Shown: positions 54,477 to 64,000 of the stretch, piece by piece | How positions within the stretch are numbered: position 1 is the stretch's first letter | Layout: each line of letters opens with the position of its first letter | Assembly (NCBI RefSeq): GCF_901709675.1 | Contig: NC_051089.1 | Location: 17,354,008-17,418,007, forward strand | Direction of reading: 5' to 3' | Length of the DNA: 64,000 bases | Source of the DNA: Syngnathus acus | Lineage: Eukaryota > Chordata > Actinopteri > Syngnathiformes > Syngnathidae | The notes under the pieces: generated by a model | The model's input: the letters and a program-made list of their open reading frames with translations, nothing else | Told to the model about the DNA's origin: nothing | Database searches by the model: none | Position numbers and translations under genes: made by a program

Positions 54477-55022
54477 TGTCAGGCTCAGGCAGGGAGAGGA
54501 CTCGAACGCAGAGTTTCGACAGTTCAAGGTGTTTTATTTCTTCGGCGGATGACCGCTCCAAAAACAAAGGTGCCTCACACTGAGGGAAAAAAGGCAAAAA
54601 CAAAGGCGCCTCAAACTGAGGGAAAAAGGGCAAAAACAAAGGGGCCTCAAACTGAGGAAAAAACCAAGGCAAGGTCTCACGCACAATCCACAAAGCGTGG
54701 ACAAAAAGGTCTCTGTGAGCAAGGCAATCAAGGGCTAAATCCGTGGCTATGGAGTCGCTGGTGGTCATGGCTTGCAAGACGCACTGGCAGAGGACAAGGG
54801 GAAGACGCAGGCTAAATACACACACAGAAGGGGAAGGACACAGGTGCAGACAATCAGGGCGGACGACACAGGTGTACGTGGTTAACAAACGGGGAGGTCA
54901 AGTGAACGAGCGTGCAGCGGAAGGACCAGTGATCTGGAATGTGATGTACAAAATAAAACAGGAAGTTAGAACATGACGGACAAGACAAAACAAAACAACC
55001 TACAAAACCGGACAGCATGACA
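54477..55022 (-). repeat. 3' LTR of the chromovirus
   Basis: 546 bp, TGTCAGG...ATGACA in plus orientation. Confidence 0.95.
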
Positions 55023-55034
55023 TAACCCCCCCCT

Positions 55035-58000
55035 CTAGGGCCGGATCCCAGACGGACCAGGAGCATCTGGGTGAGCAGCGTAGAAGTCGTCCAGCAGACC
55101 AGGATCCAAGATAAAACTGCGCGGCACCCATTGCCGCTCCTCTGGCCCATAACCCTCCCAGTCGACCAGGAACTGCCAGCCTCGTCCCCTCCTGCGCACG
55201 TCCAGTAGTTCCTTGACCGTGTACGCAGGCCCACCCCCCACAGTCCGCGGAGACGGAGGCGGCTCGGGAGCCGGCACCATCTCACTCTCCCTGACCGGCT
55301 TGATCTTCCCGACGTGGAAGGTGGGATGCACAGCGAGGGACCGGGGCAGGCGAAGCCGTACAGCGGCCGGATTCACGACCTTGGAGATGGGAAAAGGCCC
55401 CACAAAACGGGGGGCCAGCTTCCTGGAGCCCACTTGGAGCGGAAGATCCCGAGCGGACAGCCAGACCCGTTGGCCCCGCTGGTAGGCGGGCGCCGGCCGT
55501 CGTCTCCGGTCGGCCATCCTCTTCACTCGGTCCCCCTGGCGGACCAGCGTGGCACGCGCCGCCGCCCAGATGCGACGGCATCGTCTCACCACGGCGCGCG
55601 CCGAGGTCACCGACACCTCTGGCTCATTGTCAGGGAAGACCGGGGGCTGATAGCCAAAGACGCACATGAAAGGGGACATCCCCGTAGCAGTGGTAGGGAG
55701 GGAGTTATGGGCGTATTCCACCCAGATCAGGTTCTTACTCCAGGAGGAGGGGTTCTGGGCCACCAGGCAGCGGAGGCCTGTTTCCAGCTGCTGATTGACG
55801 CGCTCCGCCTGGCCGTTCGCCTCCGGGTGATAGCCCGAAGTGAGGCACACGGTGGCTCCTATGTGTCTGCAGAACTCTTTCCAGAAGCGAGACACGAATT
55901 GGGGCCCCCTATCCGATGTGACAGTCCGCGGGAATCCGTGTACTCTAAAAACATGGTCCATGAGGACTTCGGCTGTTCGCTTTGCTGAGGGTAATTTGGG
56001 CAGGGCAATGAAATGGGCCATTTTGGAGAACCGGTCCACCACAGTGAGTATCGTGGTCTTCCCCTTGGAAACGGGAAGCCCAGTGACAAAATCTACAGAG
56101 AGGTCGGCCCAGGGACGGGAGGGAATGGGGAGGGGTTGCAGCAACCCCACCCGGGTGCCGGGGGTGTTCTTGTTGCGCGCACAGACTGAGCAGGCTGCCA
56201 CGTACTCCCTGACGTCGGCCGCCATGGAGGGCCACCAGAATCGCTGCTGCACAACGTACAGGGTTCGTCGAACGCCGGGATGACAGGCGAGCCGGGAGGT
56301 GTGTCCCCAGTGGACGACTCGGGAACGCAGCTCGGGCGGCACAAAAAGACGATTCGTCGGGCAGTTGTCAGGGGGTGGTGCGTCACCGTTGGCCTGCTTT
56401 ACTTGGTCTTCTACGGGCCAGGTAACGGCCCCTACCACACAGTGAGGACGAAGAATGGGTTCGGGCTCCTTGGCCTCCGGATCCGGACTGTAGACGCGGG
56501 ACAGGGCATCAGGTTTGACGTTCTTTGCTCCCGGTCTGTAGGACAGGGTGAAATTGAAACGATTGAAAAAGAGCGACCAACGAGCCTGGCGTGAGTTCAG
56601 CCGTTTTGCGTTCTTGAGGTACTGCAAGTTCTTATGATCCGTCCATACTAAGAATGGTTGTTGGGCTCCCTCCAGCCAGTGTCTCCACTCCTCGAGCGCC
56701 TGCTTCACCGCCAACAATTCTCGATCACCCACGTCGTAGTTCTGTTCGGCGGGGGTCATCCGCCGGGACAGGTAGGCGCACGGATGAAGCTTGTTGTCCT
56801 CTGGTGACCTTTGGGACAGGACGGCGCCGATTCCTCGACTGGAGGCGTCAACCTCCACCACGAACTGACGAGAGGGGTCGGGCAGTGTGAGGATCGGGGC
56901 GGTGCTGAATCGCCTCTTTAGCTCCTGGAAGGCAGCCTCTGCTTCCGCCGTCCAACGGAAGGGGGCGGCTGGAGAAGTCAGAGCATGCAGCGGGGCCGCT
57001 GTGGCACTGAAACCTCGGATGAAACGTCTGTAGAAGTTAGCAAAGCCTAGAAATTGCTGCACCTTTTTGCGGTTATCGGGTCTGGGCCATTGGGTTACGG
57101 CGCTTACTTTGGCTGGGTCCATTTGGACCTTACCGGGGTGTATGATGAAGCCAAGGAAGGAAATAGTGTCGACGTGGAACTCGCTCTTCTCCGCCTTCAC
57201 GTAAAGGTGATGGTCCAGGAGGCGTTGCAGGACTGACTTTACATGGTTCTCATGGGTCTCCATATCCGGAGAATAGATCAGGATGTCATCCAAATATACA
57301 TAAACAAAACGGTCTATAAAGTCTCTCAGAACATCGTTAATCATGGCCTGGAAAACAGCGGGGGCATTGGTGAGACCGAACGGCATCACGCGGTATTCAA
57401 AGTGTCCCCGGGGAGTGTTGAATCCCGTCTTCCATTCATCGCCCTCCCGGATGCGCACGAGATGGTAAGCGTTACGCAAGTCTAATTTGGTAAAAACCCG
57501 GGCTTGCTGCAACTGATCGAATACCGTCGCCATGAGTGGAAGGGGATATCGATTCTTAATGGTGATTTGGTTGAGGGGACTGTAGTCTATACAGGGACGT
57601 AGGGTACCGTCTTTCTTGCCCACAAAGAAAAAACCGGCCCCTGCAGGGGAGGACGAAGGTCTGATCAATCCCGCCTTAAGTGACGCGTCTATGTACTCAT
57701 TCAGAGCTTGTTTTTCGGGTTCCGAGAGGGAATAAAGCCTCCCCTTGGGTATCGTAGCCCCAGGCAGAAGCTCTATAGCGCAGTCGTACGGACGGTGGGG
57801 CGGTAGCGAGCTAGCCTTGGCTTTGCTAAATGCTTCCGCGAGTTGGTGGTAACAGACTGGTACACCGGTGAGATCAGGGGTTTCGGAGTCAGAGCTACGG
57901 TTAAGGCTGATCGGGGGTTTAGGTGCGACACATGACTCTTGGCAACTGGGTCCCCATCCCCTTATCTCCCCGGACGCCCAGTCCATGGTTGGATTGTGGA

Positions 58001-59363
58001 GCGACAGCCACGGGTACCCGAGTATAATTGGATTCTTGGGGGAGGTTATCACATGTAGTCGGACTTTCTCGTGATGAGTCCCGAAAGATAGTGAGAGAGG
58101 TTCGGTTACATGGGTTATCTCAAAAAGCGCCTGACCATTGAGTGCCTCGGCTTTCACGGTCGTGGCTAGCGGTTCAGTTCTTATTCCCAGCCTCCGAGCA
58201 AAAGTCCAGTCGATCATACTCTCATCTGCCCCGGAGTCAATTAGCACCCCGAGCTGGGTGATTTTCCCAAGGTATGTAAGCGTGCCGATGGGTAGGGTCC
58301 GAACCTTCCGCGGGCTGCCGGAGAAGGCGCTTACCTTCATGGTTTGTTTCTCGGGGCAGGAGCCGACGATATGTCCCAGAGCGCCGCAGTAGTAGCAACG
58401 ACCTTCCTGGCGTCGGCGCTGCTTCTCCTCGGCGCTCAACTTGGCTCTGCCGAGTTGCATGGGTTCCGCCCCGGGCGGTGGCAGTGCCGTGTTCGATGGT
58501 TGGTGCGGGATCTCGAGGTGCGGCGATGCCAACCCGGCCGAGGGGGGGAAGACGGAAGCGCTCCGGCTTGCGCGCTGCCTCTTTCTTTCCTGCAGGCGAT
58601 TGTCGGTGCGGACAGCCAGCGCGATGAGCGCGTCGAGGTCAGCGGGGAGATCGAGGGGAACGAGCTGGTCCTGGATGGTTCCAGAAAGACCCTTGAGGAA
58701 GATATCATACAGGGCCATCTGGTTCCACCCGCATTCTGTGGCCAGAGTGCGGAAGCGGATCGCGTAGTCGCTGACTGACTCACGCCCCTGGGACAGCTGG
58801 CTCAGCTCCCGCGCTTTTTCACGGTCCGAGGAGACAGGATCGAACACCATGCGCAGGGCTTCGACGAACGCGGCGAGAGATCGGCAGGTGACGGAATCCC
58901 GGGCCCATTCTGCCATTGCCCACGCCCGGGCTCTTCCTGTCAGGTAAGAGATCATGTAGGCCACCCGGGAGCGCTCGGTGGGGAAATCGCCTGGAGACCG
59001 CTCGAATTGCATGTCACACCCGGTGACGAATGCCTTGCTGCCCCCGGGTTCCCCAGCGTATCGTTCCGGGGGAGCCAGCCTGACTCCCATTGTCATGGGG
59101 GCGGGAATCGGCCGCTCGGTCGGGGGGGGCACTGGCGGACTGGGGGTCGCTGTTGGTCCAGCGGTCAGCAGCGTGACAATGCCCTGCATCTGTCGGCCCA
59201 GCGATTCCACCTGGGCGGCCACCGCCGCTCTGAATTCCTCTTGGGTTGCCCGGATCTCACGGACATCCACTCCCAAGGCACTGACCTGCTGCTGGTGTTG
59301 GGCCAGCGTCGATGCCTGGGAGCGCACTGTGGCAGCCAACTGTTCCGACTCTGCCGAGTCCAT
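55035..59363 (-). CDS. Chromovirus Gag-Pol polyprotein
   Basis: One frame of 1442 codons. I chose the ATG at 59363 ([14 protein letters not shown]), 18 nt from the LTR. The frame is open to 59792, but that part is LTR. Order of domains: coiled-coil N-terminus; capsid (to ~250); CCHC knuckle [14 protein letters not shown]; protease [11 protein letters not shown] with [12 protein letters not shown] and [11 protein letters not shown] (YLDD); RNase H with [13 protein letters not shown] and [11 protein letters not shown]; integrase HHCC zinc region ([13 protein letters not shown]...CSVCARNK) and D,D,E core ([23 protein letters not shown]); and a C-terminal chromodomain ([24 protein letters not shown]...QWVPRSF). 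All catalytic residues look present. Gag and Pol are fused without frameshift, as in the Tf1/Sushi group. The chromodomain probably directs integration to marked chromatin. Confidence 0.95.
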   Translation of the reverse strand: MDSAESEQLAATVRSQASTLAQHQQQVSALGVDVREIRATQEEFRAAVAAQVESLGRQMQGIVTLLTAGPTATPSPPVPPPTERPIPAPMTMGVRLAPPERYAGEPGGSKAFVTGCDMQFERSPGDFPTERSRVAYMISYLTGRARAWAMAEWARDSVTCRSLAAFVEALRMVFDPVSSDREKARELSQLSQGRESVSDYAIRFRTLATECGWNQMALYDIFLKGLSGTIQDQLVPLDLPADLDALIALAVRTDNRLQERKRQRASRSASVFPPSAGLASPHLEIPHQPSNTALPPPGAEPMQLGRAKLSAEEKQRRRQEGRCYYCGALGHIVGSCPEKQTMKVSAFSGSPRKVRTLPIGTLTYLGKITQLGVLIDSGADESMIDWTFARRLGIRTEPLATTVKAEALNGQALFEITHVTEPLSLSFGTHHEKVRLHVITSPKNPIILGYPWLSLHNPTMDWASGEIRGWGPSCQESCVAPKPPISLNRSSDSETPDLTGVPVCYHQLAEAFSKAKASSLPPHRPYDCAIELLPGATIPKGRLYSLSEPEKQALNEYIDASLKAGLIRPSSSPAGAGFFFVGKKDGTLRPCIDYSPLNQITIKNRYPLPLMATVFDQLQQARVFTKLDLRNAYHLVRIREGDEWKTGFNTPRGHFEYRVMPFGLTNAPAVFQAMINDVLRDFIDRFVYVYLDDILIYSPDMETHENHVKSVLQRLLDHHLYVKAEKSEFHVDTISFLGFIIHPGKVQMDPAKVSAVTQWPRPDNRKKVQQFLGFANFYRRFIRGFSATAAPLHALTSPAAPFRWTAEAEAAFQELKRRFSTAPILTLPDPSRQFVVEVDASSRGIGAVLSQRSPEDNKLHPCAYLSRRMTPAEQNYDVGDRELLAVKQALEEWRHWLEGAQQPFLVWTDHKNLQYLKNAKRLNSRQARWSLFFNRFNFTLSYRPGAKNVKPDALSRVYSPDPEAKEPEPILRPHCVVGAVTWPVEDQVKQANGDAPPPDNCPTNRLFVPPELRSRVVHWGHTSRLACHPGVRRTLYVVQQRFWWPSMAADVREYVAACSVCARNKNTPGTRVGLLQPLPIPSRPWADLSVDFVTGLPVSKGKTTILTVVDRFSKMAHFIALPKLPSAKRTAEVLMDHVFRVHGFPRTVTSDRGPQFVSRFWKEFCRHIGATVCLTSGYHPEANGQAERVNQQLETGLRCLVAQNPSSWSKNLIWVEYAHNSLPTTATGMSPFMCVFGYQPPVFPDNEPEVSVTSARAVVRRCRRIWAAARATLVRQGDRVKRMADRRRRPAPAYQRGQRVWLSARDLPLQVGSRKLAPRFVGPFPISKVVNPAAVRLRLPRSLAVHPTFHVGKIKPVRESEMVPAPEPPPSPRTVGGGPAYTVKELLDVRRRGRGWQFLVDWEGYGPEERQWVPRSFILDPGLLDDFYAAHPDAPGPSGIRP

Positions 59364-59368
59364 GTCTG

Positions 59369-59378
59369 GCCAGTGCGT
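59369..59378 (-). promoter_or_regulatory. Predicted self-primer binding site, chromovirus
   Basis: Minus strand ACGCACTGGC starts 2 nt past the 5' LTR. It is perfectly complementary to GCCAGTGCGT at 59692-59683 in the LTR, 30 nt past TATTTAG (59722-59716), exactly where the RNA should begin. This is the Tf1-type self-priming arrangement. No tRNA-complementary site starting with TGG is found at the LTR edge. Confidence 0.65.
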
Positions 59379-59380
59379 AC

Positions 59381-59926
59381 TGTCAGGCTCAGGCAGGGAG
59401 AGGACTCGAACGCAGAGTTTCGACAGTTCAAGGTGTTTTATTTCTTCGGCGGATGACCGCTCCAAAAACAAAGGTGCCTCACACTGAGGGAAAAAAGGCA
59501 AAAACAAAGGCGCCTCAAACTGAGGGAAAAAGGGCAAAAACAAAGGGGCCTCAAACTGAGGAAAAAACCAAGGCAAGGTCTCACGCACAATCCACAAAGC
59601 GTGGACAAAAAGGTCTCTGTGAGCAAGGCAATCAAGGGCTAAATCCGTGGCTATGGAGTCGCTGGTGGTCATGGCTTGCAAGACGCACTGGCAGAGGACA
59701 AGGGGAAGACGCAGGCTAAATACACACACAGAAGGGGAAGGACACAGGTGCAGACAATCAGGGCGGACGACACAGGTGTACGTGGTTAACAAACGGGGAG
59801 GTCAAGTGAACGAGCGTGCAGCGGAAGGACCAGTGATCTGGAATGTGATGTACAAAATAAAACAGGAAGTTAGAACATGACGGACAAGACAAAACAAAAC
59901 AACCTACAAAACCGGACAGCATGACA
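59381..59926 (-). repeat. 5' LTR of the chromovirus
   Basis: 546 bp. Contains TATTTAG (59716-59722) and, towards its 3' end on the minus strand, an AATAAAA signal. Confidence 0.95.
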
Positions 59927-59931
59927 CTTCT

Positions 59932-60562
59932 CTTCGGTGTGCAGTAAGCTTCAAAATACTCCATTATCTTATCTAGCTTCATTGTATCTCCATCAGCAAA
60001 CGTAAAGATATTATAAACTTCCAGTGCGTCCTCACCCACCACGTGTAAAAAAAACACTGCAGCTTGCTTTTTGTCACTTGCCTCGTCAAGTCCCATTGCT
60101 GATTAATTAATTTTAAAGATTAAAGTCCCAATGATCGTCACACACACACCTGGGTGTGGTGAAATTTGTCCTCTGCATTTAACCCATCCCCGTGTGATTT
60201 TAATCCATCCCCTGGGGGAGAGGGGAGCAGTGAGCAGCAGCCATGCCGCGCTCGGGAATCAGTTGGTGATCTAACCCCCCAATTCCAACCCTTAATGCTG
60301 AGTGCCAAGCAGGGAGGCAATGGGTCCCATTTTTATAGTCTTTGGTATGACCCGGCCGGGGTTTGAACCCACAACCTTCCAGTCTCAGGGCGGACACTCT
60401 ACCACTAGGCCACTGAGCTGATAAGTACAAAGCAAAGCGCTGCTTAAATCTCCTCCAATTCTCAGCCACGTTCCCAGTAAGCTGAAGGGTAGCCAGTGGA
60501 TGTAAGCCGTCCATGTTGTCGTCGCTCTTTTTCACACAGCGGCTTAGCAACACAACGTCCAC
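59932..60562 (-). pseudogene. Gypsy-type Gag fragment, split by a SINE
   Basis: 60562-60421 encodes PLATLQLTGNVAENWRRFKQ and RFALYLSA. After the SINE, 60107-59932 encodes GLDEASDKKQAAVFFLHVVG and EDALEVYNIF, then EAYCTPKRS. The order matches the Gag start of K02A2.6-like Gypsy elements (recalled, not searched). It reads on across the chromovirus into 54476-54399. Capsid C-terminus and all of pol are missing. Confidence 0.7.
60108..60420 (-). mobile_element. tRNA-derived SINE (family A), copy 4
   Basis: Near-identical to 10048-10370. It has head GGCCTAGTGGTAGAGTG, B box GGTTCAAACCC and tail GGGACTTTAATC. ATCAGC lies on both sides as a short TSD within the gag frame. Confidence 0.88.
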
Positions 60563-60913
60563 TGCTAAGCTGATGCGTCGCTATCGTTAGTTCGGTGGCT
60601 AGTAGTTAGCTTGCCTGGTGACTCGTCCTTGTAGTCAACACTTGCATCCGTCTTTTTCCCCAATACCATCTTCTGACACCATGTGTTGTTTTTTTCTTTG
60701 TGGGTTTTTAATAGCCAAACCGTATATTGAGGAAGAAGAACTTTGACTTTCTTTCCACACGCTTAATCACATCCAGTCTACAGCCCGGGACATTTTACTT
60801 CTCTCTCGTCATCTTCATTTTCTCCATCTTACAAGCGCCCTCTGCTGTCCGGAGGTACATGTTACATTCACATAAACAATGATAGGCAGATCTCCGTTTG
60901 CTCATATCATTAC

Positions 60914-61255
60914 ATGCGCTGCGCCTAGAGGGTGCTGCGCCGAGAGGACGCTGGGCCGAGAGGGCACTGCGCCGAGAGGGATCGCGCACTGCGAGCGCTG
61001 CTGCGAGAGGGCGCGCCGAGGGTGAGCCGAGAGGGCGCGCACGCACTCGGCCGAGAGGGTGCGGTGTCGAGAGGGCGCGCGTGCTGCACAGAGGGCGCCG
61101 CGCCGAGTGGACGTCGGGCCGAGAGGGCGCCGCAAAGGCGCCGCGAGGGCGCTCTCTCGCGGCTCCCTAGCAGCGCACGCGCGCCCTCTAGGCGCACCCT
61201 AGCGCACCCTCTCGCCGCAGCACTATCAGCGCGCTTCCTCTCGGCGCAGGGAGGT
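60914..61255. repeat. GC-rich 16-bp hairpin satellite, block 2
   Basis: Same unit as block 1. The right part (61150-61255) reads on the opposite strand (CCCTCTCGGCGC orientation), so this block contains an internal inversion. Confidence 0.8.
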
Positions 61256-61437
61256 CCAAAGAAATTTTCGAAAGTAAATCCCAGCTTTTGGAATGTTTGC
61301 TAATTTTTAACGACGGCGATGTAACCATAATGCGTCCGCGCGCTGCGGTTGCGCGGTCGGACGGAAATGCCGACTAATCATCCTCTCCCGCTTGGATGTA
61401 AGCTCCAATTTTGGATTATTTTCTATATTTGAAGTCG
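61256..61437. repeat. Macrosatellite spacer, type 2
   Basis: AAGTAAATCCCAGCTTTTGG, AACGACGGCGATGTAACCAT and a GGTTGCGCGGTCGGACGGAA stretch match 54084-54250. Confidence 0.75.
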
Positions 61438-61850
61438 CCACGCCGAGAGAGCGGCGCACCGCGCCTCTCCGATAGAGCGCCGCGCAGAGAGGGCGCCGCG
61501 CCGCGAGGTCGCCGCGGATTGGAAGGCGCCGCGGCGAGACAGCGCCGCGTCAAGAGGGATTGCGCCGAAAGGGCGCCGCGCTGCTCCGTGCTCTGTGCTG
61601 CGCCGCTACACGCGCTGCGCGCGCTGTGCCGTGATGGCGGGCCGAGGGTGCGCTGCGCCAAAAGGGCGCTGCGCAGAGAGGGTGGCCCGAGGGTATGCCG
61701 CGCCGAGAGGGCGCCGCGCTGAGAAGGCGCCGGGCCGAGAGAACGCTGCATCGCGCCGAGAGGGCGCTGGATCGCGTCCCGAGAACGCCGCGAGGACGCC
61801 GAGAGGTCGCCGCGACGAGAGGTCGCCGCGCCGCGTGGGCGCCCTCAGTT
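61438..61850. repeat. GC-rich 16-bp hairpin satellite, block 3
   Basis: Units as in block 1 with mosaic order. The stretch starting GTGATGGCGGGCCGAGGGTG recurs 1132 bp to the right (near 62763). Confidence 0.8.
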
Positions 61851-62035
61851 GTCCTCTGAAGTCCACTTTAATTTTGGAAAGTACATCAGGATTTTGAAAA
61901 TATTTTCTAAGATTCAGCGACGGCTCTGTCACAATAATGTGACCAGCGCGCTGCTGTTGTGCGGTTGGCGGCCCGCTATACGGTTGCCCGGTCGGCGGCG
62001 CGCTACAGTTGCACGATCAACTAAAAATGGCGCGG
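61851..62035. repeat. Macrosatellite spacer, type 1
   Basis: GTCCACTTTAATTTTGGAAA at 61861 recurs at 62641, exactly 780 bp on, followed by the same CAGCGACGGCTCTGTCACAA. Confidence 0.85.
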
Positions 62036-62640
62036 TCAGACGGAAATGTGCCGGGAGGGCCCTGCACCGAGAGGGCCCACGAGCCGCGCCGAGAGGGCGC
62101 TTCGCCGAGAGGGCCCTGCGCCGGTAGGGCGCTGGACCGAGAGTGCGCGCGCGCTGCGAGGGCTGCGCCGATAGGGCGCGCCAAGGGTGCGCCGAAATGG
62201 CGCGATCACGTTGCGCCGAGAGAGCGCAGCTCCGACAGGGCGTTCGCACTGCGCGGCAAGTACGCTGCACCCAGAGGGCGCGCACGCGCGCTGCGCCGAG
62301 AGGACGCTGCACTGAGAGGGCACTGCCCCGAGAGGGATCGCGCACTGCGAGCGCTTTGGCGAGAGGGCGCGCCAAGGGTCTGCCAACAGGGCGCGTGCGC
62401 TGCGCCGAGAGGGCACGCACGCTGCAACGAGTGGCCCGAGGGTATGCCGCGCCGAGAGGGCGCCGCGCTAAAAGGCGCCGGGCCGAGAGAGCGCTGCATC
62501 GCGCCGAGAAGGCGCTGGATCGCGTCCCGAGAACGCCGCGAGGACGCCGAGAAGTCGCCACGACGAGAAGTCGCCGCGCCGAGAGGTCGCCGCGCCGAGA
62601 GGTCCCCTCGCCGCGTGGGCGCCCTCAGTTGTCCTCTGAG
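62036..62640. repeat. GC-rich 16-bp hairpin satellite, block 4
   Basis: Longest block. Units GCCGAGAGGGCGC with variants. A 222-codon open frame here has a 16-residue periodicity (48 bp = three units), as expected of a non-coding tandem repeat without stops. Confidence 0.85.
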
Positions 62641-62756
62641 GTCCACTTTAATTTTGGAAAGTACATCAGGACTTTGAAAATATTTTCTAAGATTCAGCGA
62701 CGGCTCTGTCACAATAACGCGGCCAGCGCGCAGCAGTTGCTTGGTCGGCGGCGCGC
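62641..62756. repeat. Macrosatellite spacer, type 1, next copy
   Basis: Repeats 61861-61976 with few changes. Confidence 0.85.
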
Positions 62757-63600
62757 TGTGCCGTGATGGCGGGCCGAGGGTGCGCTGCGCCAAAAGGGCG
62801 CTGCGCAGAGAGGGCGCTGCGCCGAGAGGGTGCTGCGCCGAGAGGACGCTGCACTGAGAGGGCACTGCCCCGAGAGGGATCGCGCACTGCGAGCGCTTCG
62901 GCGAGAGGGCGCGCCAAGGGTCCGCCAACAGGGCGCGTGCGCTGCGCCGAGAGGGCACGCACGCTGCAACGAGAGGGTGGGCCGAGGGTATGCCGCGCCG
63001 AGAGGGCGCCCCGCTGAGAAGGCGCCGCGCCGAGAGAGCGCTGCATCGCGCCGAGCGGGCGCTGGATCCCGCCCGAGAACGCTGCGAGGACGCCGAGAGG
63101 TCGCCGCGACGAGAGATCGGCGCGCAGCACCTCTCTTATAGGGCCCCGCTCCACGCTGAGAAGGAGCCGCGCTGAGAGAACGCCGCAGATGGAGGCCGTC
63201 ACGGCGAGAGAGCACTTAAATTTGGGCACGCACGCTGCGACGAGAGGGTTGGCTGAGGGTGTGCCACGCCGAGAGGACGCCGCGTTTAGAGGGCGATGCG
63301 TCGCGCCGAAAGAGCGCTGCGTCGCGTCTGGAGTACGCCGCGAGGACGCGGAGAAGTCGCCACGCCGAGAGATCGGCGTGCAGCACCTCTCCCATAGGGC
63401 CCCGCTCCGCGCTGAGAAGGAGCTGCGCTAAGAGGACGCCGCGGATGGAGGGCGTCACGGCGAGAGAGCACCGAGTCAAGAGGGGTTGCGCCGAAAGGGC
63501 GCCGCGCTGCTCCGTTCTGCGCCGAGAAGGCGCGCGCGCACTGCGCCGAGAGGGGATGGCGCCGAGAGGGCGCGCGTGCTGCGCGGAGAGGGCGCTGCGC
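62757..63600. repeat. GC-rich 16-bp hairpin satellite, blocks 5-6
   Basis: Long run of units with internal repeats of the GCTGCATCGCGCCGAG segment (also about 540 bp to the left). Interrupted near 63120-63240 by a less regular stretch that recurs near 63385. Confidence 0.8.
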
Positions 63601-63889
63601 CAGTGGCGTAGCCAGGAATTTTTCCAGTAGGGGCGCGCGCCCACAGGAAAAAAAATCGAACATCACCCACGCCGTTCGCTGATCGCTAAAACAACATCCG
63701 GGTCCGGGAGGCAAACGGTGAATGGATAACATCGCGCACATAGAATAGCGCAAGCACATTCGCGCAAGACCGAAAGAAAAAAACGGCATGAAAATGAAGA
63801 ATCGAAAAAGCTCGATTTTTTTCAACCGGGGCGCAGGGAGTCCTAACCGGGGCGCCACCCCGGCTCGCCCCGGCTTGGCTACGCCACTG
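63601..63889. mobile_element. hAT-type MITE (CAG-GGCGTAGCC ends), copy 2
   Basis: 289 bp, ends CAGTGGCGTAGCCAGG and CTTGGCTACGCCACTG, exact 8-bp TSD CGCTGCGC (63593-63600, 63890-63897) made from satellite sequence. Near-identical to 38822-39117. Confidence 0.93.
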
Positions 63890-64000
63890 CGCTGCGCCAA
63901 GTGGACGTCGGGCTGAGAGGGCGCCACGCCGCATCCTGAGCGTGCCACAAAGGCGCCGCGAGGGGGGCTCTCTCGCGACGCCCTAGCAGTGCACGCGCGC
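63890..64000. repeat. GC-rich satellite continuing past the right edge
   Basis: Same units as before; the array is cut by the window end. Confidence 0.75.

Larger units (their letters stand above)
54477..59926 (-). mobile_element. Complete Ty3/Gypsy chromovirus
   Basis: Two 546-bp LTRs (54477-55022 and 59381-59926) show no difference that I can see. TSD CTTCT on both sides (54472-54476, 59927-59931). A single gag-pol frame lies between them, with an AGAGGGGGGG polypurine tract just right of 55022. Identical LTRs and an unbroken frame indicate a very recent, possibly active insertion. Confidence 0.95.
59927..60866 (-). mobile_element. 5' part of a second Gypsy-type element
   Basis: On the minus strand: a putative short LTR (60866-60682, TGTAACATG...ACAACACA), a TGGTGTCAGAAG primer-site-like sequence (60681-60670) at its edge, then gag. 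A SINE splits gag at 60108-60420, and the chromovirus is inserted at 59926/59927. It continues only to 54399. No pol present. Confidence 0.6.

Noticed and set aside
59364-59792. Extra 143 codons at the start of the chromovirus frame
   Set aside because: They are LTR sequence, are duplicated in the other LTR and lie partly upstream of the predicted transcription start.
62009-62958. Long open frames (207-250 codons) on both strands of the GC-rich satellite
   Set aside because: All frames are open because the 16-bp unit lacks stops. The products have a 16-residue period and no recognisable fold, so I treat them as artefacts.

Overview
The window looks like nuclear DNA of a ray-finned (teleost) fish. 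It is AT-rich and crowded with interspersed repeats. It carries fish-type retroelements (L2/Maui-like, Rex3/RTE-like, a Ty3/Gypsy chromovirus), hAT elements with 8-bp target-site duplications (TSDs), tRNA-derived SINEs, and eukaryotic tRNA genes with no encoded CCA. I see no bacterial features. The only host protein-coding gene I can support is the 5' end of a LARGE-family glycosyltransferase gene (probably large2/gyltl1b) on the minus strand. Its first coding exon is at 11150-11249 and its second at 9098-9342. The splice phases agree, and the rest of the gene must lie outside the window.

Layout. 1-8.1 kb is a tRNA cluster: about 20 tRNA-Val genes or relics (anticodons CAC, AAC, TAC and one CAG) and four tRNA-Asp, partly arranged as a six-unit higher-order repeat of 1033 bp. 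It is interrupted by a palindromic insertion, a solo LTR and an L2 copy. 8.1-18 kb holds the LARGE-family exons and introns with SINE, hAT and TA-flanked elements. 18-33 kb contains SINEs, TA-flanked elements, a chimeric pair of LINEs (24.98-28.47 kb) and a 1.76-kb hAT with a long inverted repeat inside. 33-35.5 kb is a gag-only LTR retrotransposon. 37.3-43.9 kb is a stack of nested DNA transposons plus a solo LTR. 43.9-50.2 kb has a nearly full-length L2 (two lesions, and a solo LTR in its 3' UTR), an internally deleted LINE and a CR1-like LINE fragment. 53.3-64 kb is a GC-rich macrosatellite built on a 16-bp hairpin-forming unit. Into or beside it are inserted the 5' part of a second Gypsy-type element, a complete chromovirus (54477-59926, two LTRs that look identical), a SINE and a MITE.

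The most interesting structure is the relation between the intact chromovirus and the gag-only element. Both start gag 18 nt from the LTR end. Both lack a recognisable tRNA primer-binding site. In both, the 10 nt beginning 2 nt past the 5' LTR can pair with an LTR segment lying 30-31 nt downstream of a TATA-like box, which is the predicted RNA 5' end. This predicts Tf1/Sushi-like self-priming shared by an autonomous element and a non-autonomous gag carrier. Other points worth checking are the tRNA-Val higher-order array with an anticodon-switched copy, the 74-bp-arm palindrome carrying a hammerhead-like core, the 16-bp hairpin satellite, and a 118-bp minisatellite inside a TA-flanked transposon.

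All comparisons were made by eye. Family names are given at the level I can defend. Percent identities are counts of differences I noticed, not alignments.
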